Positions 7,430 through 14,582 of a DNA stretch of 17,186 bases are shown in pieces; positions within the stretch are counted from its first letter, which is position 1; each line of letters starts with the position of its first letter. The DNA comes from Myxococcales bacterium. GTDB lineage: Bacteria > Myxococcota_A > UBA9160 > JALSIO01. Where the stretch lies: the NCBI GenBank assembly GCA_026989995.1, contig JALSIO010000448.1, positions 1-17,186 on the forward strand, written 5' to 3'. The notes beneath the pieces are model-generated. The model was given only the letters and a program-made list of their open reading frames with translations, did not search any database and had not been told where the DNA came from. The translations under genes and the position numbers were made by a program.

Positions 7430-8059
7430 ATGGCCCGGCCGGCGCACGCCCCCGGCTTCACCCTGATCGAGCTGCTCGCCGTGCTGCTCATCGCGGGGCT
7501 GCTCGGCGGGCTCGTCATTCCCAACCTCGGCGCCACCCGCACCTCGGCCCTTCGGGAGGAGGCCCGCAAGCTCGCCGCCAGCCTCGAGCTCGCCCGGCAG
7601 CGGGCGGTGGTCACGGGGATTGCCCACCGGCTCCGCCTCGACCCCGAGCGGGGCCGCTACCGGGTGGAGTGGGAGGTCACCCAAGCCGAGGCCCTGCGGG
7701 CGGTGTCCGGCGAGCCGGAAGCCGGACCCGAGGCCATGAGAGGGGACGGAGAGGAGGAGGCCGAGGGCCGCGGGGTCCGGGAGCTCCCCGACCTCTCGCC
7801 GCCCCGGGAGCAGGCGCGCAGCTTCCACCCGCTGCCGGGCGAGCTCGGCCGCGCCACCGCCCTCACGGAGCGCGTGCGCATCGAGGCGGTGGAGGTGGGC
7901 AGCCGCCGCATTCGCGGCCGGGACGTCTTCGTCCCCTTCGACGTCGACGGGACCACCGAGGCGACCCGGATCCGGCTGCGCCACGTCGACGGGGGCGCCC
8001 TCGAGCTCGAGGTGCTGCCCCTCGCCGATGCGGTGAGGATCGTCCATGACGAGGGCTAG
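7430..8059 (+). CDS. gspH: Minor pseudopilin GspH
   Basis: Minor pseudopilin of the T2SS tip complex. The ATG at 7430 gives an 8-residue leader plus G9, with cleavage G9/F10 before FTLIELLAVLLIAGLLGGL and Glu at +5 (E14). GAGGGA at 7417-7422 is a good ribosome site. The region after the helix (EEARKLAASLELARQRAV, 43-60) is typical of GspH. The central part (about 85-145) is an acidic, Gly/Pro-rich insertion not expected in the compact beta domain, making it 209 residues rather than the more usual 150-200. It starts 4 bases after gspG and overlaps gspI by 14 bases. The H label follows from gene order and helix features. Confidence 0.88.
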   Translation: MARPAHAPGFTLIELLAVLLIAGLLGGLVIPNLGATRTSALREEARKLAASLELARQRAVVTGIAHRLRLDPERGRYRVEWEVTQAEALRAVSGEPEAGPEAMRGDGEEEAEGRGVRELPDLSPPREQARSFHPLPGELGRATALTERVRIEAVEVGSRRIRGRDVFVPFDVDGTTEATRIRLRHVDGGALELEVLPLADAVRIVHDEG

Positions 8060-8633
8060 GCGGGCACGCCGCGGCGCAGCGGTCGGCGAGGCGGCCTTCA
8101 CCCTGCTCGAGGTGCTCGTGGCCGTGGCCATCCTCGGCATCCTCTATGCGGTCCTCGCCGAGGCGGGGATGCGCGGGCTCATGGCCGAGGGCGAGGCGGA
8201 TCGACGCCTCCGGGCCTCGCTGCTCGCCGACCAGCTCGTGGACGAGGTCGAGCAGAAGCTCTCCTTCGGCGAGGCCCCGGCGCTCGGGCGGACGGAGGGC
8301 GCCGCGGGGCCGTTCCGGAGCGAGGTCGAGGTGACGCCGCTCTCCCTGGCGCTTCCCCCGCCCCGGGAGGAGGCGGGCTCCGGGGCGGCCGCAGGAACGC
8401 CGCCCGCCCCGGCGGTGTCGGTCCTCGGAGCGACGGACGCGGAGGGCCGACCGGCGCTCCTGCGCGTGGCCGTGGAGGTGCGCTGGCCGGAGGGCGTGGT
8501 GGAGCGCAGGGTCAGGCGGGTCCGCTACGCCTTCGACCCGCGGGTGATCGCCGACGAGCTCGAGGCGGTCGATTTCGGCGGGAACGGGGCCGATGCCCAG
8601 GAGGACATCGACTCGCCGGAGGCGGGCCGGTGA
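8046..8633 (+). CDS. gspI: Minor pseudopilin GspI
   Basis: Minor pseudopilin that nucleates the pseudopilus tip with GspJ and GspK. It starts at ATG 8046 inside the end of gspH. A basic leader is followed by AFTLLEVLVAVAILGILYAV, with Glu at +5 (E22) of the expected mature protein. The residue before the cleavage site is Ala (A17), where nearly all prepilins have Gly. The mature sequence has the GspI pattern ASLLADQLVDEVEQK (66-80) and ends with a strand-rich region (LRVAVEVRWPEG). A Pro/Ala/Gly loop occupies about 113-132. 195 residues, longer than the usual ~125. It ends in a GTGA overlap with gspJ. Confidence 0.9.
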   Translation: MTRARRARRGAAVGEAAFTLLEVLVAVAILGILYAVLAEAGMRGLMAEGEADRRLRASLLADQLVDEVEQKLSFGEAPALGRTEGAAGPFRSEVEVTPLSLALPPPREEAGSGAAAGTPPAPAVSVLGATDAEGRPALLRVAVEVRWPEGVVERRVRRVRYAFDPRVIADELEAVDFGGNGADAQEDIDSPEAGR

Positions 8634-9577
8634 GGCGCGGGGGCGGCTTCACGCTGCTCGAGCTGCTCGGCGTGCTCTTCCTGACCGGCCTGGTGCTGTG
8701 GGTGGCGGTGGACTTCTACCTGGACTTTGCGAGGGCCACGGAGGCGGCCGCCGACCGCACCCGCGGAGCCCGTCGGGCCACGGCGGTGCTCGACCGGGTG
8801 GCCCGCGAGCTCCAGAGCGCGGTGCTGCTCCGCAAGCCCCCCGAGGCCGACCCCCTCGACCACCCCTGGCTCTTCCTGGCCGAGTCCCGCGACGAGGAGC
8901 TCGGAGCCGACCGCCTGAAGTTCGTCACCCGGGCCGCCCGCCGCCGCGCCGGGCAGGAGCACGTCTCGGACCTCGCCTTCGTGGCCTACGCCCTCCGCCC
9001 CGGGGAGGAGGGCGGGGACTTCGAGCTCGTGCGCTGGCATTCCCCCCAGCTCCCGGAATCCCTCGACCGGCGGATCCCGATCGAGGAGGAGGACGGTGCC
9101 GAGCTTCTGGCCGATGGGGTCGTGGCCTTCGGCGTGCGGCTGCTCGACGACCAGGGGCGATGGGTCTCGACCTGGGACTCCTCGACCCTGGTGCAGTCCG
9201 GAAAGCTTCCCCTCGCGGCGGAGATCCGGGTGGCGCTCCGGGCCGACCCCGCCGCCGACCCGGGGCCCGAGGCGGAGGACCCGCCCCTCTACGCGCGACG
9301 CGTGCGCATCCCCATGCGTCCCATCGACCTCACCGCGCTCCTCGAGGCCGAGGCAGCGGCCGCCGAGGAGGAGGCGGCGGAGGCGGAGGAGACCGCATCG
9401 GAGGAGAACTGCCCCACCGTGGCCGAGTGCGTGGACACGGGGCTCGTGGCCGAGACCCTCGGCGCCGAGGCGGGGCAGATCCTGGGCTCGCTGGCCGCCG
9501 AGTGCTTCTCCGAGCGGGAGGTCGAGATCCGGGGCCTGCTCGGCGCCACCCTGCCGGGAGCGATCCTGTGCGAATGA
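8630..9577 (+). CDS. gspJ: Minor pseudopilin GspJ with acidic, cysteine-containing C-terminal extension
   Basis: Minor pseudopilin of the GspI-J-K tip. The GTG start overlaps the gspI stop and is preceded by GGAGG at 8618-8622. Leader cleavage is expected at G6/F7 before FTLLELLGVLFLTGLVLW, with Glu at +5 (E11). The globular part to about residue 230 looks like GspJ: an N-terminal helix with RATAVLDRVARELQSAV (49-65), then strand-rich sequence ending in YARRVRIPM (221-229). An extra tail of about 77 residues follows: a Glu/Ala-rich helix-like run (239-259), then a segment with Cys at 261, 267, 292 and 314. At 315 residues it is well above the usual ~200. Its stop overlaps the gspK start (ATGA). 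Confidence 0.9.
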   Translation: MRRGGGFTLLELLGVLFLTGLVLWVAVDFYLDFARATEAAADRTRGARRATAVLDRVARELQSAVLLRKPPEADPLDHPWLFLAESRDEELGADRLKFVTRAARRRAGQEHVSDLAFVAYALRPGEEGGDFELVRWHSPQLPESLDRRIPIEEEDGAELLADGVVAFGVRLLDDQGRWVSTWDSSTLVQSGKLPLAAEIRVALRADPAADPGPEAEDPPLYARRVRIPMRPIDLTALLEAEAAAAEEEAAEAEETASEENCPTVAECVDTGLVAETLGAEAGQILGSLAAECFSEREVEIRGLLGATLPGAILCE

Positions 9578-10605
9578 GGCGCCGGGAGGAGGGCGTGGCC
9601 CTCGCGGTGGTGCTGATCTTCGCCATGCTGCTCACGGCGGCGATCGCGACCTTCCTGCGCCGGGCGGTGGTCGACAGCCTGATCATCCGCCACCGCGACG
9701 CCGCCGCCGAGGCCGAGGCCCTCGCCCGGGGCGGCGTGGACCTCGCCCTCGCCCTGCTCTACGAGGACCTCCTCGCCGAAGACCGGAGCGATTTCCGGGT
9801 CGAAACCCTGATCGACCCCTGGGCCCGGATCGGGGAGGCGCCCATCGAGGAGGGGGATGCCGTCCTCCGCCTGCGGATCGAGGACGCGGGCTCGCGTCTC
9901 AACCTGAACGCCCTGCTCGACGAAGAGGGCCGGGCGGGCGAACACGCGCGCTTCCTGCTGGAGGCGCTCTTCGAGAAGGTCCTGGGTGAGATGGAGCGCG
10001 ACGAGCGCGACGCCGAATACGGGCCGGACGACCTCGCCCGGAACCTCCTCGACTACATCGACGCCGACGACACCGGCGACGACGGCCACCTCGAGGACGA
10101 CTACTACCAGCGCCAGGACCCGCCCTACCGGGCCGCGAACCGGCCGCTCCTCTCCGTGGACGAGCTCGGCCTCGTCCAGGGTTTCGACGGAGCGCTGGTG
10201 GAGGCGCTTCGCCCCTACGTGACCGTGCACCCCTACGCCGGGGGAGGCGGCATCAACCCCAATACCGCTCCGCCTCATGTCCTCGCGCTGCTCTACAGCC
10301 AGGATGCCCTCGACGCGGGGGCCTCGCGGCTGGCCAGCGCCGAGCAGGTCCGGGAGATCCTCGAGCGGCGCGAGCGGGGCGAGGTCTTCTGCGACGAGTC
10401 CTTCGAGGACGAGAACCGCGCGCTGCGCTGCGTGGGCCTCTCCGAGGTGGTGCCGGGGCAGATCTACCCCGCGCCGAGCTTCCGCTCGGACGTCTTCCTG
10501 GTTTCCGCCGAGGCGCGGGTGGGCGAGGTGACCCGCACCGTGGAGGCGGTCCTGCACCGATCCCGGCAGGAGGACCCTCCCCTGCTATCGTGGCGCGTCC
10601 GGTGA
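9574..10605 (+). CDS. gspK: Minor pseudopilin GspK (tip protein)
   Basis: Large minor pseudopilin that caps the pseudopilus. The ATG at 9574 overlaps the gspJ stop; an in-frame GTG at 9568 is possible and sits better relative to GGGAG at 9556-9560. The N-terminus REEGVALAVVLIFAMLL is GspK-like: cleavage expected at G7/V8, and no Glu at +5, as is normal for GspK. The inserted helical domain typical of the family is present, with NLLDYIDADDTGDDG (157-171, acidic and calcium-binding in known GspK) and LLSVDELGLVQGF (192-204), then GINPNTAPPHVLALL (226-240). Two Cys (273, 286) could form a disulfide. 343 residues, standard length. It ends 7 bases before gspL. Confidence 0.95.
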   Translation: MRRREEGVALAVVLIFAMLLTAAIATFLRRAVVDSLIIRHRDAAAEAEALARGGVDLALALLYEDLLAEDRSDFRVETLIDPWARIGEAPIEEGDAVLRLRIEDAGSRLNLNALLDEEGRAGEHARFLLEALFEKVLGEMERDERDAEYGPDDLARNLLDYIDADDTGDDGHLEDDYYQRQDPPYRAANRPLLSVDELGLVQGFDGALVEALRPYVTVHPYAGGGGINPNTAPPHVLALLYSQDALDAGASRLASAEQVREILERRERGEVFCDESFEDENRALRCVGLSEVVPGQIYPAPSFRSDVFLVSAEARVGEVTRTVEAVLHRSRQEDPPLLSWRVR

Positions 10606-10612
10606 GTCGACC

Positions 10613-12187
10613 ATGCTCGGATCCCTGACCCGGCGCGTCCTCGGCCTCGACCTCGGCACCCACTCCGTGAAGGTCGCGAGCCTGCGGCAGACGTGGACGG
10701 GCCTCGAGGTGGACGGCCTCTTCGAATTCGTCCCCGATGCCGAGGAGCCCCTCGCCGGCCAGCTGCGCGACTTCCTGCGCAGCCGGGACCTCGCCGCGGA
10801 GTACGTGGTCACGGCGGTCCCCGGGGATCGCCTCTCCCACCGTCGGCTCCGCTTTCCCTTCCGCGGCCGCCGGGAGATCTCCCAGGCCCTTCCCTTCGCC
10901 GTGGAGGAGCAGCTCCCCTTCGACCTCGACACGGTGCTGCTGGACTGGGCCCCGGTGGGCGGGGACCGCAGCGAGACCGAGGTCCTCGCCGCGGTGGCAC
11001 CCACCGCCGAGGTGGCCCGGCTGGTCGAGACCCTCTCGGAGGCCGGGGCGGAACCGCGGATCGTGGAGGCGGAGGGGCTCGCCCTGGCGAACCTCGCGCT
11101 CGTCGCGGATCTCAGCGGGACGCGGCTTCTGCTCGACCTCGGCCACCGCAAGACCACGCTCTGCCTGCTGGTGGAGGGCCGGCCGGTGGCCTCGCGGACG
11201 GTGGCCGTGGCCGGGCGCACCATCACCGACGCCATCGCCCGGGACTGCGGCCTCCCCCGGGAGAAGGCCGAGCGGCTCAAGTGCGAGCAGGGGGTCTTCG
11301 AGGAGGGCCTGCGCAGCGAGCTGCCCGGCGCGGTGGCGGTGCTGGACCGGTTGGCCCGGGAGCTGGCGCGGACCCTCGCCTCCCTCGAGCCCCTGGGAAG
11401 CGACCCCGCTGCCACCCGGATCGAGGAGGTGGTCCTCTTCGGCGGCACGGCACGGCTCCACCGCCTCGACGACTACCTCGCCGAGCGCATCGGGATCCCC
11501 GCTCGGCGGCTCTGCTTGCGGCCGGAGGAGCCCGGTGCCTCGCTGCTCGCCGCCGGGGACCCGCTGCTCTTCGGCCCGGCGGTCGCGCTCGCGCTGCGCG
11601 GAACCGCCGGGGCCCGCACCGGGATGAACTTCCGGCAGGGCGAGCTGGCCTACCGGCGGGATCTCTCCGAGCTGGGCCGGCGCCTCCGCCCCACGGCCCT
11701 CCTCGCGCTGCTCGCCGCCCTGCTCTTCGCCGGCTCGGTGGGCACCCGCGTCGTCTTCGAGACCCGCCGCGCGGCGGCCCTCGAGGCGCGGGCCCGGGCC
11801 CTCTACGAGGAGGCCTTCCCCGGCCAGCCACCTCCGCGGAGCGTGGTGGCCGCGCTTCGAAACGCCCTGCGGGACGCCCACGAAAGGGCCAACTTCCTCG
11901 GGGTCTACGGGGGCAACCTCTCGGCGCTCGACGTGCTGACCGAGATCTCCGCCCGCGTTCCCCCGGATCTCAAGGTCGTCGTGGAGGAGCTCTCCATCGA
12001 CGGCAAGGTGGTGCGGATCACGGGACATACCCCCTCCTTCGAGGCGGTCGACCGCCTGCGGGCGGAACTCGCCGAGTTTCCCGCCTTCGGCGAGATCCGG
12101 GTGAGCGAGATCCAGCGCGACGCACGGCGCGGTGGCAACACCTTCAGCATCACCATCGCGCTCCGCGATCCGGAGGCGTCCTCGTGA
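10613..12187 (+). CDS. gspL: Type II secretion system protein GspL (PilM/PilN-like)
   Basis: Inner-membrane component that recruits GspE through its cytoplasmic domain and pairs with GspM. The N-terminal half is an actin/PilM-like fold: LGLDLGTHSVKV (10-21, phosphate-1 loop), LLLDLGHRKTTLCL (172-185, phosphate-2 loop) and VLFGGTARLHRLDDYLAERI (274-293, adenosine-site-like). One membrane segment lies at about 360-380. A coiled region follows (382-402), then a ferredoxin-like periplasmic domain (about 435-515) as in PilN/GspL. At 524 residues it is longer than classic gamma-proteobacterial GspL (about 400). The nucleotide-binding loops look better preserved than in many GspL. The ATG is 7 bases after gspK; its stop overlaps gspM. 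Confidence 0.92.
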   Translation: MLGSLTRRVLGLDLGTHSVKVASLRQTWTGLEVDGLFEFVPDAEEPLAGQLRDFLRSRDLAAEYVVTAVPGDRLSHRRLRFPFRGRREISQALPFAVEEQLPFDLDTVLLDWAPVGGDRSETEVLAAVAPTAEVARLVETLSEAGAEPRIVEAEGLALANLALVADLSGTRLLLDLGHRKTTLCLLVEGRPVASRTVAVAGRTITDAIARDCGLPREKAERLKCEQGVFEEGLRSELPGAVAVLDRLARELARTLASLEPLGSDPAATRIEEVVLFGGTARLHRLDDYLAERIGIPARRLCLRPEEPGASLLAAGDPLLFGPAVALALRGTAGARTGMNFRQGELAYRRDLSELGRRLRPTALLALLAALLFAGSVGTRVVFETRRAAALEARARALYEEAFPGQPPPRSVVAALRNALRDAHERANFLGVYGGNLSALDVLTEISARVPPDLKVVVEELSIDGKVVRITGHTPSFEAVDRLRAELAEFPAFGEIRVSEIQRDARRGGNTFSITIALRDPEASS

Positions 12188-12732
12188 GCGACCTTCTCGA
12201 CCGCATCCGGGAGGCGGTGGTCCGGCTCTCACCCCGCGAGCGGCTGCTGCTGCTGCTCGCCGGGGGGCTCGGGGCCCTTCTGCTGCTCTGGGTCGGGATC
12301 GTGATGCCGATCGGGACCGCGGTCGATCGCGCGGACGAGCGGGTGCGCAACGCCGAGCTCGAGCTCGAGACGGCACTTCGCCTCCGACGCGAGTACGACC
12401 GGCTCGACGCGAGCCTCCGCCAGGTGGAGCAGCGGATCCGCGGTGGACCCCAAGGCAACATCTTCACCGTGCTCGAGGAGCTCGCCCAGCAGAGCGCGGT
12501 CAAGGTGGATTCCATGGAGCCGCAGCGGGGTCAGGCGGGGGAACGCTACCGCGAGACGAAGGTGCAGCTCGTGCTGAAGGGTGTCACCCTCGCGCAGATG
12601 GTGAACTACCTGCACCGGATCGAGGCCAGCCCCCAGCTCCTCTCGGTCAAGAGCCTCCGCATCCGCACGCGCTCGGACAAGCCCGAGCTCCTCGACGTGA
12701 CCTTCACGGTCTCCTCCTTCGAGCCGGTGTAG
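12184..12732 (+). CDS. gspM: Type II secretion system protein GspM
   Basis: Bitopic inner-membrane partner of GspL. The GTG start overlaps the gspL stop (GTGA) and has GGAGG at 12172-12176 with a 7-base spacing. A short cytoplasmic N-terminus is followed by one membrane segment (about 20-42). A charged coiled-coil region comes next (48-87, heptad-like Leu/Arg/Glu), then a ferredoxin-like periplasmic domain (about 92-181) containing VQLVLKGVTLAQMVNYLHRI (127-146). This is the GspM/PilO pattern: helix, then strand, helix, strand with the phrase LLSVKSLRIRTR (152-163). 182 residues, normal length. Sequence conservation in this family is low, so the call rests on architecture and position. Confidence 0.9.
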   Translation: MSDLLDRIREAVVRLSPRERLLLLLAGGLGALLLLWVGIVMPIGTAVDRADERVRNAELELETALRLRREYDRLDASLRQVEQRIRGGPQGNIFTVLEELAQQSAVKVDSMEPQRGQAGERYRETKVQLVLKGVTLAQMVNYLHRIEASPQLLSVKSLRIRTRSDKPELLDVTFTVSSFEPV

Positions 12733-12734
12733 CC

Positions 12735-13613
12735 GTGGGCGCGGTCGCGCCGAAGCCGAGGACGGGCGGATGGCCGCCCCGCCCGGTGCGGTTTCTCGCG
12801 GCGGGGGCCGCGGCGCTGCTGCTCACGGCGCTCCTCGTGGTCGTGAACTTCCCCTACGAGCGGGTTCGTGGCCGCATCGAGCAGATCCTCTCGGCCCGCC
12901 TCGGAGCCCCGGTGGAGCTCGGCGGGGTCGAGGGGAGGCTCACGCCCTTCGGCCCGGCCGTCCTGCTCCGGGACGTGCGCACCCGGACGCGCGGCGGCAG
13001 CCGCGTGGAGCTGTCCGAGGTGAGGCTCCGCCCGGCCTGGTCCCTGGCCTGGCTGCGCGGAGTGCCGGCGCTGCACCTGCGGGCGAGCTCGCCCATGGGC
13101 CGGGCCCGCGGCGTGCTGCGGGTCGAGAGCGAGCCGGGCTTCCGCGGAGAGATCCGGGACCTCCGGCTCGAGGCGCTCGCGACCTTCGGAGGGGCGCTCG
13201 CGGAGCTCCCGCTCGACGGGATCGCAGACCTCGAGGGCAACGTGCGGGCCACGGCCGACGGCCCCGAGGGCCGGGTCCGGATCGCCGCCCGGGACGGGAG
13301 CATCGGCGTGCCCGGGATCCCGGTGGCCCTGCCCTTCCGCAGCCTCGAAGGGGTGGTGCGCCTGGGGGGGGATCGACTGCTCGAGATCGCGGATGCGCTC
13401 GCCTTCGACGGACCGATGCTCTCGGGGACCGTCACCGGCTCGGTGGGACGCGCCCCCCGGTTGGAGCAGGCGCGGCTCGACCTTCGCGCCGAGCTGCGGC
13501 TCCGCGAGCCCGGCCTCGCCCCGGCACTCTCGGCGGCGGGGATCCGACTCGACCGCGAGGGACGCGGCTCGGTCCGGATCACCGGCACGCCCGCCCGTGT
13601 CGGCATCCGATGA
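12735..13613 (+). CDS. gspN: Type II secretion system protein GspN (AsmA-like)
   Basis: Accessory T2SS envelope protein found in some lineages; its precise role is not settled. The GTG at 12735, 2 bases after the gspM stop, is taken as the start; an in-frame GTG at 12786 is an alternative that would start directly at the membrane segment. One membrane anchor (19-38) is followed by NFPYERVRGRIEQILSARLG (38-57) and VEGRLTPFGPAVLLRDVRTR (65-84), the AsmA/T2SSN-like opening in which short beta strands repeat. Later segments such as LPFRSLEGVVRL (199-210) and SGTVTGSVG (230-238) fit this long beta-rich fold. 292 residues. Its stop overlaps the start of the next gene. Confidence 0.85.
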   Translation: MGAVAPKPRTGGWPPRPVRFLAAGAAALLLTALLVVVNFPYERVRGRIEQILSARLGAPVELGGVEGRLTPFGPAVLLRDVRTRTRGGSRVELSEVRLRPAWSLAWLRGVPALHLRASSPMGRARGVLRVESEPGFRGEIRDLRLEALATFGGALAELPLDGIADLEGNVRATADGPEGRVRIAARDGSIGVPGIPVALPFRSLEGVVRLGGDRLLEIADALAFDGPMLSGTVTGSVGRAPRLEQARLDLRAELRLREPGLAPALSAAGIRLDREGRGSVRITGTPARVGIR

Positions 13614-14560
13614 GTCGCGAGGACCTGCGCCGCGTCTTCAAGACCCTCTCGGACCCCACGCGGCTCCGCATCCTGGCGCTCCTCGCGCGCGAGGAGCTCG
13701 CCGTGCAGGACCTGATGGAGATCCTCGGGATGGCGCAGTCCCGCGTGTCCCGGCATCTGGCCATCCTCCGGGAGGCCGGCCTGCTCCGCGACCGGCGCGA
13801 CGGGACCTTCGTGCACTACCGCCTCGGTGAGCCGCTTCCGCCGCTCTACCGCGAGGCCTGGGCACTGGCCCGGCGCGACCTCGAGCGGGACCCGCTGTGC
13901 GAGCGCGACCGCGCGGCCCTCGAAGCCGTGGTGACGGCCCGAACCCACCGCGCCCGCGACTTCTTCGAATCCCTCGGGCCCGAGTGGGACACCCTCCGGA
14001 AGGTCTTCGACGACGACGTGCACCGCGCCCGCGCGCTGGCCAATCTGCTCCCCGAGGGCCTGCGGGTGGCCGACGTGGGGACCGGCACCGGCATCCTGGC
14101 GGCCGAGCTCGCCCGCCTGGGCTGTCGGGTGGTCGCCGTGGACGCCTCCCCGCGCATGCTCGAGGCGGCCCGCGCGCGCCTCACCGCCGAGGGCCTGTCG
14201 GGGGTCGCGCTCCTCGAGGCGGATGCGGGCTCCCTCCCCCTGGCCACCGGGAGCCTCGACGCCGCGGTCGCCCACATGGTGCTCCACTACCTGCCGCGGC
14301 CCGAGGCCGCGGTGCGGGAGATGGCCCGGGCAGTGCGGCCGGGCGGGCGGGTGGTGCTCGTGGACTTCCTCGCCCACGACCTCGACTGGATGCGCGAGGA
14401 GCTCGGCGTGGTCTGGCTCGGCTTCGAGGAGGGCGACGTCCGGGGCTGGCTCGAGGGGGCGGAGCTCGGCGACCTTCGCGTCGAGTGCACCCCCCCGCGT
14501 GCGCGCCAGCGGGAGCTCCCGGGGACCTTCATCGCCTCGGGCCGGCGGCGGAGCGGCTGA
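13610..14560 (+). CDS. ArsR-family regulator fused to SAM-dependent methyltransferase (SahR-like)
   Basis: Cytoplasmic two-domain protein. Residues 1-75 form an ArsR winged helix: FKTLSDPTRLRILALL (10-25), recognition helix AQSRVSRHLAILREAGLL (42-59) and wing RRDGTFVHYRL (62-72). The ELCVCDL metal-sensor motif of ArsR/SmtB is absent (ELAVQDL at 29-35), so it is probably not a metal sensor. Residues about 130-312 are a class I methyltransferase: SAM-binding motif I VADVGTGTG (153-161), the acidic residue ending the next strand in VVAVDAS (174-180), and a post-motif LRPGGR-like turn at 242-247. This fusion is the layout of SahR, which in some Proteobacteria represses methionine-cycle genes in response to S-adenosylhomocysteine. 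No methionine-cycle gene is visible here. The ATG overlaps the gspN stop (ATGA). Confidence 0.88.
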   Translation: MSREDLRRVFKTLSDPTRLRILALLAREELAVQDLMEILGMAQSRVSRHLAILREAGLLRDRRDGTFVHYRLGEPLPPLYREAWALARRDLERDPLCERDRAALEAVVTARTHRARDFFESLGPEWDTLRKVFDDDVHRARALANLLPEGLRVADVGTGTGILAAELARLGCRVVAVDASPRMLEAARARLTAEGLSGVALLEADAGSLPLATGSLDAAVAHMVLHYLPRPEAAVREMARAVRPGGRVVLVDFLAHDLDWMREELGVVWLGFEEGDVRGWLEGAELGDLRVECTPPRARQRELPGTFIASGRRRSG

Positions 14561-14582
14561 GTCCTCCCATTGCCACCTGCCG

